A stretch of DNA of 64,000 nt, from assembly GCA_949743325.1 (NCBI GenBank), contig CATJTQ010000081.1, forward strand, positions 1 to 64,000, given 5' to 3'. The position numbers and the translations under genes were made by a program. Numbering within the stretch: position 1 is the stretch's first letter; the number at the start of each line of letters is the position of its first letter. Of the stretch, positions 25,890-36,300 are shown piece by piece. The notes under the pieces are model-generated. The model saw only the letters and a program-made list of their open reading frames with translations. It did no database searches and was not told where the DNA came from. This DNA is from an uncultured Lachnospiraceae bacterium. GTDB lineage: Bacteria; Bacillota; Clostridia; Lachnospirales; Lachnospiraceae.

Positions 25890-27632
25890 ATGATGAATAT
25901 TATAAAGAGATTAAATGTATTTAAAGGAGCAGTGCTTGTATTAGTTTTTTCTTTAGTAATTACTGCGGTGTCGTGCGTTTATATTGGGCATTCAGTATAT
26001 GCTTTTAATGAAAAACTCGGTTATGTTACAGGAACAGAAGTTAATGTTCGAGATAACGCAGGTACTTCAAATAATATTATATGTACGTTAAAATTGGGAC
26101 ATGAAGTGACGGTAAAAGGAGAGAAAACAGCTTCTAACGGAGCAATTTGGTATAAAATAGAATTTGTATTAAACGGCGAGACAAAGACAGGATATATGCA
26201 TTCTAATTATATACGAACTGTACTGCCGGATGTGGGGGCTGACGAAGATAAGGATTATGAAGATTACCTTGAGTTACAAGGTTTTCCGGAGAGTTACCGA
26301 ATATACTTGCGAGCTCTGCATAAATCACATCCTACTTGGACATTTGTCGCTCTTCCTACAGGGCTTGAGTGGAGCGCTGTAGCAGCAGAAGAGAGTAAGG
26401 TCGGGGCAAATCTAGTGCCGCTGAGCAGTATATCATCGTGGAAATCATTGGAAGAGAGGGCGTATGATTGGAATACATCTTCTTGGATTGGTAAGGATGG
26501 AGCTTCTTGGGTTTCAGCTTCTGAATCAATTGTTAAATATTATTTAGATCCGAGAAATTTTTTGCGTGAAAGCAGTGAGATACTTCAATTCGAAAGTTTA
26601 AATTATATAGAAGGGGAACAGACAATTGAAGGTATAAAAAATATACTTAGCGGAACATTTATGGCTAATGATGATTATTACAGAATTTTTATGGAGGCAG
26701 GAAAGGAAAATAATATCAATCCATACCATATTGCCTCAAGATGCCGTCAGGAAGTTGGAGTAAATGGCAGCAACAGTACATTTGATATTAAAGATGAGCC
26801 GTATGCAGAGTTTAACGGATACTATAATTATTTTAATATAGGAGCTTCACCGACAGCAGAACATAATTCTATGTATAATGGTCTTAAACGTGCAAAAGAT
26901 GAGGGATGGGACAGCCCTGAAAAATCTATTAAAGGCGGAGCAAAGTTTGTTGCAGAGAAGTATGTTGCCGTAGGGCAGAACACTCTTTATCTTCAGAAAT
27001 TTGATGTTGTTGATGGAGGAAACGGTTTTTATTGGCATCAGTATATGACAAACCTACAGGCAGCTGAATCAGAAGCTGTTATAATGAAAAAAGCATACAG
27101 GGATTTTGATGAGGCTCCCGTCACATATTATGTTCCTGTATATTTAAATATGCCAGAATATTCTTTTGATGCACCGACATATGATGGCTCGGTAAATTGT
27201 GTATTATCTTCTCTTGAAGTAGAGGGATTTGAACTGTCAAGGGAATTTGATCCATACAAAACTGAATATACGATAAGAGGAGAAATAGATATAGATGCTT
27301 TTCCTTCTGTGTCAGCAAAATCATTTTCTCCGAATGCATCAGTGAAGGTTGAAAATCTGCCGCAAGAAAATAAAATACAAGTTACATGTGAAGGAGCAGA
27401 CAAGGAAGTATTAGTGTATACTATTAATATAGAAAATACCAAACCGATAGTTTATGAAGTTGGAGATGTAAACAGAGATGGTCAGATTAATGTGTCAGAT
27501 GCATATATAATTATGCAGTCAGAAGTTGGATTATTATCACTAGATGATGCGCAGATTGAATTAGCTGATGTAAATAAAGACGGAAGTATAGATGTGTCAG
27601 ATGCGTTAAGTATTTTAAAGACATTAGTCTAA
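25890..27632 (+). CDS. Secreted glucosaminidase with SH3 and dockerin domains
   Basis: The 580-residue secreted protein has a long signal peptide (about residues 1-37), then a bacterial SH3 domain (about 43-113; GYVTGTEVNVRDNAGTS at its start). A glucosaminidase-like peptidoglycan hydrolase domain follows (about 135-400), with the likely catalytic glutamate in ASRCRQEVG near residue 290. A cadherin-like beta-sandwich comes next (about 435-515). The C-terminus is a type I dockerin with two calcium loops, GDVNRDGQINVSDAY and ADVNKDGSIDVSDAL. It should act on the cell wall while docking to a cohesin partner. No cohesin is encoded here. Start could be ATG 25890 or 25893; GGGAG precedes both. It may be co-transcribed with ispG. 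Confidence 0.88.
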   Translation: MMNIIKRLNVFKGAVLVLVFSLVITAVSCVYIGHSVYAFNEKLGYVTGTEVNVRDNAGTSNNIICTLKLGHEVTVKGEKTASNGAIWYKIEFVLNGETKTGYMHSNYIRTVLPDVGADEDKDYEDYLELQGFPESYRIYLRALHKSHPTWTFVALPTGLEWSAVAAEESKVGANLVPLSSISSWKSLEERAYDWNTSSWIGKDGASWVSASESIVKYYLDPRNFLRESSEILQFESLNYIEGEQTIEGIKNILSGTFMANDDYYRIFMEAGKENNINPYHIASRCRQEVGVNGSNSTFDIKDEPYAEFNGYYNYFNIGASPTAEHNSMYNGLKRAKDEGWDSPEKSIKGGAKFVAEKYVAVGQNTLYLQKFDVVDGGNGFYWHQYMTNLQAAESEAVIMKKAYRDFDEAPVTYYVPVYLNMPEYSFDAPTYDGSVNCVLSSLEVEGFELSREFDPYKTEYTIRGEIDIDAFPSVSAKSFSPNASVKVENLPQENKIQVTCEGADKEVLVYTINIENTKPIVYEVGDVNRDGQINVSDAYIIMQSEVGLLSLDDAQIELADVNKDGSIDVSDALSILKTLV

Positions 27633-27654
27633 GATGATATGGGAGGATTGCAGT

Positions 27655-28710
27655 TTGAGAAATTCAAAAACAGTTAGAATAGGCGGCTGCGTTATAGGAG
27701 GAGGAAACCCAGTAGCGATACAGTCAATGACAAATACAAAGACGGAAGATATTAAAGCTACAGTTGCTCAGATTTTAGAGTTGGAGAAGGCCGGCTGTGA
27801 AATTATCAGATCAGCAGTTCCGACAATTGAGGCTGCGAAAGCTTTTTCTGAAATAAAAAAACAAATACACATACCGCTTGTCGCAGATATACATTTTGAT
27901 TACAGGCTGGCAATTGCAGCTATAGAGAATGGCGCTGATAAAATAAGAATAAATCCTGGAAATATTGGTTCTAAGGATAAGTTAAAGGCAGTTGTTGACG
28001 CAGCGAAAGAAAGGGATATTCCTATTAGAGTAGGAGTAAACAGCGGCTCATTGGAGAAAGAGATACTTACAAAATATGGAGGAGTGACCGCGGAAGGGTT
28101 AGTTGAGAGCGCTCTTGAAAAGACAGCTTATATTGAAGACTTAGGATATGATAATCTTGTAATAAGTATTAAGTCCTCAGATGTTTTAATGTGTGTAAAA
28201 GCACACGAGATTATTTCAGATAAAACAGATCTGCCGCTTCATGTTGGCATTACGGAGTCGGGAACACTGCTTGCTGGAAATATAAAGTCTGCAATTGGGC
28301 TTGGTCTTATCCTTAATCAGGGAATAGGAGATACTATAAGAGTTTCTCTTACTGGTAATCCGTTAGAGGAAATAAAGTCTGCTAAGCTTATTCTTAGAAC
28401 TTTAGGACTTAGAAAAAGCGGAGTGGAAGTTGTATCATGTCCCACATGCGGAAGAACGCAGATTAATTTGATATCTCTTGCAGAGAAGGTTGAGAAAATG
28501 GTAGAAAATATTGATGCCAATTTAAAGATTGCCGTTATGGGCTGTGTCGTAAACGGGCCCGGTGAGGCGAAGGAAGCAGACCTTGGTATTGCAGGAGGTA
28601 TAAATGAGGGGCTTATAATAAAGAAGGGCGAAGTTTTAAGGAAAGTAAAAGAAGAAGATTTACTTTCAGAGTTAAAGAAAGAGATATTGGCGTATGAAAA
28701 AATTCTTTGA
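27655..28710 (+). CDS. ispG: 4-hydroxy-3-methylbut-2-enyl diphosphate synthase IspG
   Basis: IspG carries out the sixth step of the MEP isoprenoid pathway using a 4Fe-4S cluster. The roughly 351 residues show GGNPVAIQSMTNT near the start, VADIHFDYRLA and KIRINPGNIG. The cluster ligands are in SCPTCGRT (two Cys) and GCVVNGPGEA near residue 300. I choose TTG 27655 because GGGAGG sits eight bases upstream; an ATG at 27634 would leave the RBS inside the gene. The 3' end overlaps the start of polC by 17 bases, a tight coupling common in Clostridia. Confidence 0.95.
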   Translation: MRNSKTVRIGGCVIGGGNPVAIQSMTNTKTEDIKATVAQILELEKAGCEIIRSAVPTIEAAKAFSEIKKQIHIPLVADIHFDYRLAIAAIENGADKIRINPGNIGSKDKLKAVVDAAKERDIPIRVGVNSGSLEKEILTKYGGVTAEGLVESALEKTAYIEDLGYDNLVISIKSSDVLMCVKAHEIISDKTDLPLHVGITESGTLLAGNIKSAIGLGLILNQGIGDTIRVSLTGNPLEEIKSAKLILRTLGLRKSGVEVVSCPTCGRTQINLISLAEKVEKMVENIDANLKIAVMGCVVNGPGEAKEADLGIAGGINEGLIIKKGEVLRKVKEEDLLSELKKEILAYEKIL

Positions 28711-31700
28711 TGTATTTCCAACGTTGTCTCTTCCAAAAGAGCAAAAGAGCATATTTGACAGAGTTGAAATAAGGCGTGTTTCATCAAATAGAGAGAGAAC
28801 ACTGATAACTGTTTTTATAACTTGCGATTATCTTATTCAGAAGGACAATATTTATTTTGTTGAGAAGGAAATAGAGAGACAATGTTTTAAAGGTGTCCCA
28901 ATCAGTGTTAAAATAATGGAAAAATATTGTCTGTCAGCGCAATATACGCCAAAAAAACTTTATTCAGTATATAAGGACAGCATATATACAGAGCTGAGAA
29001 ATACAAGCAATTTAGAGTATAATCTTCTGTTGAAGTCAGAGTGCTGTTTTATTGATGAACAGACTTTGTCGCTCACAATGGATGATACAGTTATTGCGAG
29101 ACAAAAATCAGAGGAGTTAAGGAGAGTTTTAGAAAAAATATTTGTTGAAAGATGTGGATTTAATACAAATATTTGTCTGAATTACAGACCAATTGATGAA
29201 AAAAAACTTGCAGTTCGTGAGAAGGAAAAGGAAGAAATTATAGCAAGACAGACAAGAGGAAATGTGAGAAAGATATCTGAAGCTTCTGCAACAATATCAG
29301 AAGATAAACAGCCAGAAAATGAGGTTGATAAAAAAAAGAAATCTTTTTCAATATCAGACAAAAAAATTGCCCTCAAGGAAAAAAAGGATAATGGGTATAA
29401 CCGCGCAGAAAAGTCATCTGTTGTACAGAATGAGTATAAGAGACCATGGAAATCTGTTAATAGAAGTGATAATCCAAATATAGTTTATGGAAGAGATTTT
29501 GATGATGAACTGTTTGAAATTAAAGAGGTTGTCGAGGAACAGGGAGAAGTTGCGGTCAGAGGAAAAGTCATCAATATTGAAACTAGGGAAATTCGTGGAG
29601 ATAAGACGATTGCAATTTTTGATGTTACTGATTTTACAGATACAATTACAGTTAAAATATTCTTAAGGAATGAGCAGAAAGACAGTGTTCTAAATGAAGT
29701 TAAAGTTGGTAAATTTTTTGAAATAAAAGGTTATGCCTCAGTTGACCGTTTTGATGGAGAGATAACGATAGGCTCAGTAGTTGGTCTAAAGAAAACAGGT
29801 GATTTTACTTCTAAAAGAATGGATAAAGCTCTAAAGAAAAGGGTTGAACTTCACTGTCATACTAAGATGAGTGATATGGATGGCGTAACAAGTGCAGAAG
29901 ATTTATTGAAGCGAGCGTTGGATTGGGGGCATCCGGCGCTTGCAATTACTGATCATGGTGTCGTTCAGGGTTTTACAGAAGCTTTTCATTCTATTGGTAG
30001 TCTGAAGAAGAAATATGATAATGGTGATAAATTTAAGATAATTTATGGAGTAGAGGCTTACCTTGTAGATGATTTAAAAGAGGCAGTTATAAATTCAAAA
30101 AATCAAAGTTTAGATGACAGTTATGTTGTGTTCGATTTAGAGACTACAGGTAAAAATAGTAAAACTAATAAAATTATTGAGATTGGGGCAGTTAAAATTG
30201 TGAATGGTGAGATCCAGGATCGTTTTAGCACTTTTGTAAATCCTCATGAGCCAGTTCCTTTTGAGATTGTAAATTTAACAGGAATTACTGATGATATGCT
30301 TCTTGAGGCTCCGTCAATAGAAAATATTCTTCCAGACTTTATTGGCTTTTGTGCAGATTCAGTTATGGTTGCACATAATGCAGAGTTTGATATGGGTTTT
30401 CTTAAAGAAAACTGCAGAATTCTCAACATAGAAAGAGAATTTACATCAGTAGATACAGTTTCGCTTGCCAGGGCACTTATGCCTAATTTAAATAGATTTA
30501 AGTTGGATACGGTAGCCAAAGCGTTGCATATTCCGCTGTATAATCATCATCGCGCAGTAGATGATGCAGAGTGCACTGCCAAAATTTATCAGGCGTTTAT
30601 AGAGATGTTAAAGTCGAGAGATATGGATACGCTTGACAAAGTAAATGAATGGACTCTTGCATCTGATGACCGCATTAAGAAAATGGAGACTTATCATGCA
30701 ATAATTCTTGCAAAAAATGTGAAAGGAAGAACTAATTTATACAGGCTTATTTCTAATTCTCACTTGAAATATTACAATAGAAGACCTCGTATTCCTAAGT
30801 CGGATTTTATAAAAAACAGGGAAGGACTTATTATCGGATCAGCTTGTGAAGCGGGGGAATTATTTCAGGCGATTTTGTGGAATAAAAGTGATGAGGACAT
30901 TGCCAGGATTGTAAACTTTTATGATTATCTTGAAATACAGCCCGTTGGAAATAATGATTTTATGCTTAGGAGTGAAGATTACGCGCCTAAAAGCATAGAG
31001 GATTTACAAGATTTAAACAGGCGTATAGTAAAATTGGGTGAGGAGTTTGATAAACCTGTTGTGGCTACATGCGATGTACATTTTCTTGACCCGGAAGATG
31101 AGGTTTACAGGCGTGTTATTATGGCGGGTAAGGGTTTTGCGGACGCTGATTTGCAGGCACCGCTTTATTTGCGGACAACAGAAGAAATGCTGGAAGAGTT
31201 TCGATATTTAGGAAGTGCAAAGGCAGAAGAGATAGTTATAACAAACACAAATAAAATTGCGGATTCGATTGAGCAGATGGATCCGGTAAGACCAGATAAG
31301 TGTCCTCCGATTATTCCTGAGTCTGATAAGACACTTAGGAAAATATGTTATGATACAGCTCATGCTATGTATGGTAAAAATTTGCCTGATATTGTAACAG
31401 AAAGGCTGGAGAGGGAGCTTAATTCTATTATTAGCAACGGGTTTGCCGTTATGTATATAATTGCGCAGAAGTTAGTGTGGAAATCTAATGAAGATGGATA
31501 TCTTGTAGGATCGAGAGGGTCTGTAGGCTCATCATTTGTAGCTACAATGTCTGGTATAACTGAAGTTAACCCATTATCTCCACACTATTATTGTGAAAAG
31601 TGTCATTATTCTGATTTTGATTCTCCTGATGTAAGGAAATATGCCGGTGGTTCTGGATGTGATATGCCGGATAAAGCGTGCCCTGAATGCGGGGAGAATC

Positions 31701-33193
31701 TTGTTAAGGCTGGATTTGATATACCATTTGAGACGTTTTTAGGCTTTAAAGGAAATAAGGAGCCAGATATAGATTTAAATTTTTCAGGCGAATATCAGAA
31801 CCATGCACATGATTACACAGAAGTAATATTTGGAAAGGGTCAGACTTATCGTGCAGGAACTATAGGAACATTGGCAGAAAAAACGGCTTTCGGATATGTA
31901 AAAAAATATTATGAAGAGCATGGTGTTAGAAAGAGAAAATGCGAGGTTACCAGGATTGCAAAGGGTTGTGAAGGCATTAGGAGAAGTACAGGTCAGCATC
32001 CAGGAGGTATTATTGTTCTTCCTCACGGCGAAGATATCAATTCTTTTACACCAGTACAGCACCCTGCAAATGATATGACTACAAAGACAATTACAACGCA
32101 TTTTGATTATCACTCAATTGACCATAATCTGTTAAAACTTGATATTCTCGGTCATGATGATCCTACGATGATTAGAATGCTAGAAGATCTTACGGGAATT
32201 GATGCTAAGACAATACCTCTTGATGACAAGAAAGTGATGTCACTGTTTGCAGATACTTCTGCAATTGGGGTAAAACCGGAAGATATTGGAGGCTGTAAGT
32301 TAGGTTCAATTGGCATACCTGAGTTTGGTACTGAATTCGCGATACAGATGCTTATTGATACTAAGCCGACGACATTTTCAGATTTGGTAAGAATTGCCGG
32401 ACTTGCACATGGCACAGATGTATGGATAGGAAATGCAAAAACACTTATTGAGAATGGTGATGCTACAATTTCAACTGCGATTTGTACAAGAGATGATATA
32501 ATGGTTTACCTTATCAATATGGGTATGGATAAAGAGCTTTCTTTTACGATAATGGAGTCTGTCAGAAAGGGAAAGGGCCTTATTCCTGAGTGGGAAGATG
32601 CTATGAAGGAAGTTGGAGTGCCTGACTGGTACATATGGTCATGTAATAAGATAAAATATATGTTTCCTAAAGCTCACGCTGCGGCATATGTAATGATGGC
32701 GTTTAGGATTGCGTGGTTTAAAGTGTACTATCCGTTGGCCTATTATGCTGCTTTCTTCAGTATTAGAGCTTCTGCGTTTAATTATGAACTTATGTGTATG
32801 GGAAGAGCTGCGCTTGATCGTTACATAGATGAGAATCAGAAGAAAATTGATAAGAGAACTGCGTCAGACGATGATGTGTTAAAGGATATGAAAGTTGTAA
32901 GAGAAATGTATGCCAGAGGTTTTGAATTTGTGCCTATAGATATTTATAAAGCCAAGGCTCATCGTTTTCAAATAGTAGACGGAAAAATAATGCCGTCGTT
33001 GGATTCGCTTGACGGACTTGGTGACAAGGCTGCAGATCAGGTGGTTGAAGCTGCAAATACAAGTAAGTTTTTGTCTAGGGATGACTTTAAAAATAGAACT
33101 AAGACCAGTCAGAAAATTGTGGATTTAATGTATGACCTGGGAATTTTAGGCAATCTTCCGAAAAGTAATCAGATTTCATTATTTGATTTGTAG
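28694..33193 (+). CDS. polC: DNA polymerase III alpha subunit, PolC type
   Basis: This is the replicative polymerase of low-GC Gram-positives, 1499 residues against about 1437 in Bacillus. The N-terminal domain runs to about residue 260, with a Lys/Glu-rich linker near 170-250. An OB-fold segment covers about 265-365. The PHP domain starts at KRVELHCHTKMSDMDG (about residue 382). A DEDD proofreading exonuclease is inserted at about 475-640, starting VVFDLETTG and containing VAHNAEFDMGFL. The polymerase core has GSRGSVGSS and the catalytic PDIDLNFSGE near residue 1022. A zinc-finger-like set of cysteines (CEKCHYSD, CPECGE) lies at about 970-1010. The C-terminus has a helix-hairpin-helix around GLGDKAADQVVEA. 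It follows ispG with an overlap. Confidence 0.97.
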   Translation: MKKFFDVFPTLSLPKEQKSIFDRVEIRRVSSNRERTLITVFITCDYLIQKDNIYFVEKEIERQCFKGVPISVKIMEKYCLSAQYTPKKLYSVYKDSIYTELRNTSNLEYNLLLKSECCFIDEQTLSLTMDDTVIARQKSEELRRVLEKIFVERCGFNTNICLNYRPIDEKKLAVREKEKEEIIARQTRGNVRKISEASATISEDKQPENEVDKKKKSFSISDKKIALKEKKDNGYNRAEKSSVVQNEYKRPWKSVNRSDNPNIVYGRDFDDELFEIKEVVEEQGEVAVRGKVINIETREIRGDKTIAIFDVTDFTDTITVKIFLRNEQKDSVLNEVKVGKFFEIKGYASVDRFDGEITIGSVVGLKKTGDFTSKRMDKALKKRVELHCHTKMSDMDGVTSAEDLLKRALDWGHPALAITDHGVVQGFTEAFHSIGSLKKKYDNGDKFKIIYGVEAYLVDDLKEAVINSKNQSLDDSYVVFDLETTGKNSKTNKIIEIGAVKIVNGEIQDRFSTFVNPHEPVPFEIVNLTGITDDMLLEAPSIENILPDFIGFCADSVMVAHNAEFDMGFLKENCRILNIEREFTSVDTVSLARALMPNLNRFKLDTVAKALHIPLYNHHRAVDDAECTAKIYQAFIEMLKSRDMDTLDKVNEWTLASDDRIKKMETYHAIILAKNVKGRTNLYRLISNSHLKYYNRRPRIPKSDFIKNREGLIIGSACEAGELFQAILWNKSDEDIARIVNFYDYLEIQPVGNNDFMLRSEDYAPKSIEDLQDLNRRIVKLGEEFDKPVVATCDVHFLDPEDEVYRRVIMAGKGFADADLQAPLYLRTTEEMLEEFRYLGSAKAEEIVITNTNKIADSIEQMDPVRPDKCPPIIPESDKTLRKICYDTAHAMYGKNLPDIVTERLERELNSIISNGFAVMYIIAQKLVWKSNEDGYLVGSRGSVGSSFVATMSGITEVNPLSPHYYCEKCHYSDFDSPDVRKYAGGSGCDMPDKACPECGENLVKAGFDIPFETFLGFKGNKEPDIDLNFSGEYQNHAHDYTEVIFGKGQTYRAGTIGTLAEKTAFGYVKKYYEEHGVRKRKCEVTRIAKGCEGIRRSTGQHPGGIIVLPHGEDINSFTPVQHPANDMTTKTITTHFDYHSIDHNLLKLDILGHDDPTMIRMLEDLTGIDAKTIPLDDKKVMSLFADTSAIGVKPEDIGGCKLGSIGIPEFGTEFAIQMLIDTKPTTFSDLVRIAGLAHGTDVWIGNAKTLIENGDATISTAICTRDDIMVYLINMGMDKELSFTIMESVRKGKGLIPEWEDAMKEVGVPDWYIWSCNKIKYMFPKAHAAAYVMMAFRIAWFKVYYPLAYYAAFFSIRASAFNYELMCMGRAALDRYIDENQKKIDKRTASDDDVLKDMKVVREMYARGFEFVPIDIYKAKAHRFQIVDGKIMPSLDSLDGLGDKAADQVVEAANTSKFLSRDDFKNRTKTSQKIVDLMYDLGILGNLPKSNQISLFDL

Positions 33194-33263
33194 TTTAAGA
33201 GATTAAAATAGATTAAGTGTAATATAATTATTAAAAATTAATAAAAAAAAAGAAAGAAAGAGC

Positions 33264-33292
33264 TTGATTTTTTTTATCATTTTTAGTAAACT
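33264..33292 (+). promoter_or_regulatory. Candidate promoter of the LamG surface-protein gene
   Basis: TTGATT (33264-33269) and TAAACT (33287-33292) are separated by 17 bases. A better -10 (TATAAT near 33325) lacks a good -35, so the true element is uncertain. Confidence 0.4.
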
Positions 33293-33356
33293 AACATTAG
33301 ACCTATGGCACGAAGGGTTAAACTATAATATTTTATGTGAGAAAGGATGTAATGTT

Positions 33357-36300
33357 ATGAAGAAATTTAAAGTAGCACCGCATACTGCTAAGAGAATTAA
33401 AGCAATCGTTGCTGCAGCAATGGCTCTTACATTGGCAGTGCCTACAGCTTCTTATTTTTCATCAAAAGCGGCTTCATCATCAGTTGATGCGGAAGAAACA
33501 GCAAATGTTCCTAAGCCGATTATGACTGTTGATTTTGAGAAAGGTTTTATGGGTGAATCTTCCTCAAATGGTCTTGAAGTTGTCAAATCAGCGGAAGTAC
33601 TTAAGTTTAAAGAAGATAAAGATGAAAACAATCAGTACAAATATGATGATCAGGGTCATATTATTTATGGTATGACTGACACTCCGTTTATTGAAGCTGG
33701 CGAGTATAAGAAAGGTGTTGTAGGTAATCAGCCGACAACAGCTTTTGATAAGAAGATGGGCAATGTGCTTTCTTTGGATAAAACAGTTAAGATTCCTGAA
33801 TTCAAGAAGAAGGCAAGCGATGAATTAGATGCAAAATATCCTGTTGGAACAGTTCTTCAGACACCTGTTACAGCAGAGAGTCAGATTAAGATTAATAACC
33901 CTTTCAAAGGTCGTACCGATTTGCATGAGGAATACAATGAGTCTACAGGATGGACAAAGGGTGTTTCTATTTCATATTGGGTAAAGGCTGCTGAAGAAAA
34001 AGATGAAAGCGGAAACGTTACAGGCGGCGTTAACTCAAGTATAATTAACTTCAATAATCATGGTCTTGTTACTATGCAGAAAGATGATTATATGAAGTTT
34101 GTTGCGTGCCAGGAATACAGTGATACAGATGAAAGATATTCTATGGGTGATGCATCTATAATGACTGATGCTGAAGGAAATACTTATGAAGTTTATCAGA
34201 ATTACGGCGTTTTGATCCGTTGTAATCCTGGTTATCCAAAGAACAGTGAAGGAGTAACTGTTAAGGGTGGTTGGTATATTCCAGAAGATCAGACAAAAGG
34301 TAAGATTACTGTTACAGATTCAGAAGGTAATGAATATAAGATTACTTCTTTAGCTGGAGAGACTGTACAGGATGAAGGTTTATATAACACATTCAAATAC
34401 AGATATGCAGCTACAGATGATATTGCTAACGGTTATTCTTCTAAGAGTAAAATTCGTGAAGAAGCTATTAGAGGATCTATGTCAATATCTACAGCGAATG
34501 ATTTTGTTTTCAGAAATGACGATTATAGAAAAGAAGTTCAGCCTGATGGCTCTGAAAAGGCTGTAGAAGGTACTAAAATAACAAATCCTAACACATCACA
34601 GTATCAGTTGGGAGAAGAGTTTAGTCAGTTTGACGTATATAATCAGTTCTTCTTCAATGGAGATGCTAAAGTAACTGAATTGTCAGAAGAGGATAATACT
34701 CTTGAATGGCATTTTGTTACAGTAGTTATCCAAAATGATATGGTATATTTCTATGTAGATGGTGAATTTATCGATCCTGAAGAATATTATCTGTATTGTG
34801 GCGGTACAGATGCTGAGAGCGGTTTCCAGAAGATGAATGCAGGTAAAGCATTTAATCAGGGACGCGGTATTGGTTATATGGATGGTATCTTTGGATATGA
34901 AGATTCAAATATAGCAGATTGGTCAGCAGATGGAACAGCTTATGAGTCACCTGCTAACTCATGTTCAATAACAATGCTTGACTGGCTTATAGATGCTAAT
35001 ACAGATCTGTATATTGGTGGTAACGGATATGCTGCAGACTGTAACGGAATTGAGATGGCATATGGTACAGCAGATGGAACAATGCTTGATGATATCAGTT
35101 TCTATGATGTTCCTCTTACAGCAGAGGAAGCTGCTGCAATTTATAATAATGCTAAAGCTGAAAAAGAAGCAGAGCCTGTTTTGGCAGAGGTTGAGTCATT
35201 TACATTTGATGACGGTGCAATGACAGGTAGCAAAGGAACAACATTAGATAAAGTTGATTCTAATTTGGCAGATGCAGATCCAACAATTGTAAACGACCCT
35301 TCAAGAGGAAATGTATTAGCTATTCAGAATAACAAAGCTTCAGGTACAAGTGCAGTTAAATTAAGCAAAAACCCATTTGAAGGATTAGATATTGAAGGTG
35401 CTACAGTAAACTTCTGGGTTAAAGAGCCAGGACAGGGAAAGAGCAATACAGTTATCCAGTCAGTTGCACTTTCATTTATGGATACTAAGAAAGTTAAAGA
35501 TTATGATAAGATGGGATCTTCTTTGATTGGAAGTGAATCAGCTTCTCTGTTGTATGTAGATACAGCATGTGATGGTTTCTTCTACGAGGGATCAACGAAT
35601 GCTGTATATCAAAGTTTAGGAAACAATTTCCTTTTCAGTACAAAGAGAAACGGTAACATCGATGATAGTAAGAATGAATTTGAGCAGGAATCATTGGATA
35701 AATACAATGAATATATAGCAAGATTACAGACAATGTCTTCTTGGCATATGGTAACAATGGTAATGCAGAATTCTGGTCTTAAGATTTACTATGATGGAAA
35801 AGAATTGCCAAATAATATGTTTAGCAAACAGACAAATGCCCCTAATTTCTTTGGATTAAGATTTTATGATGGTTATTATGCAAGGATTTATGATGGATAT
35901 AGAGCAGATAAGAATAACTGCGGCTCTAACAATCAAGGAGTTCTTCCGTTGCTTACATTCCTTACAGATCCTACAACGAGTGCATATGTAGGCTATGCTA
36001 AAAAGTTGGGTTCTGAGACAACATATGAGAGAACTTACACATCATATTTTGATAATATTCGTTACTACTCAGAAGCATTATCTGATGCTCAGATTGAGAA
36101 ACTTTACAATGATGAAAATACAGCAGAAGTAGATCCAACACCTACACCGGATGGAAATGGTGAAAATCCTAATCCAGGTCCATCAAATTCAGGAAATAAT
36201 CAGATTATTGGCGGTGATGTTGAAGGTGATATTGTTACATGGTCATACGGCGGTGTAACACTTGTTGCTAACAAAGATGTTATCTCACCTGAGGCACAGT

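Noticed and set aside
27634-27654. Upstream ATG start for ispG
   Set aside because: Using it would place the RBS inside the coding region; TTG 27655 has correct spacing.
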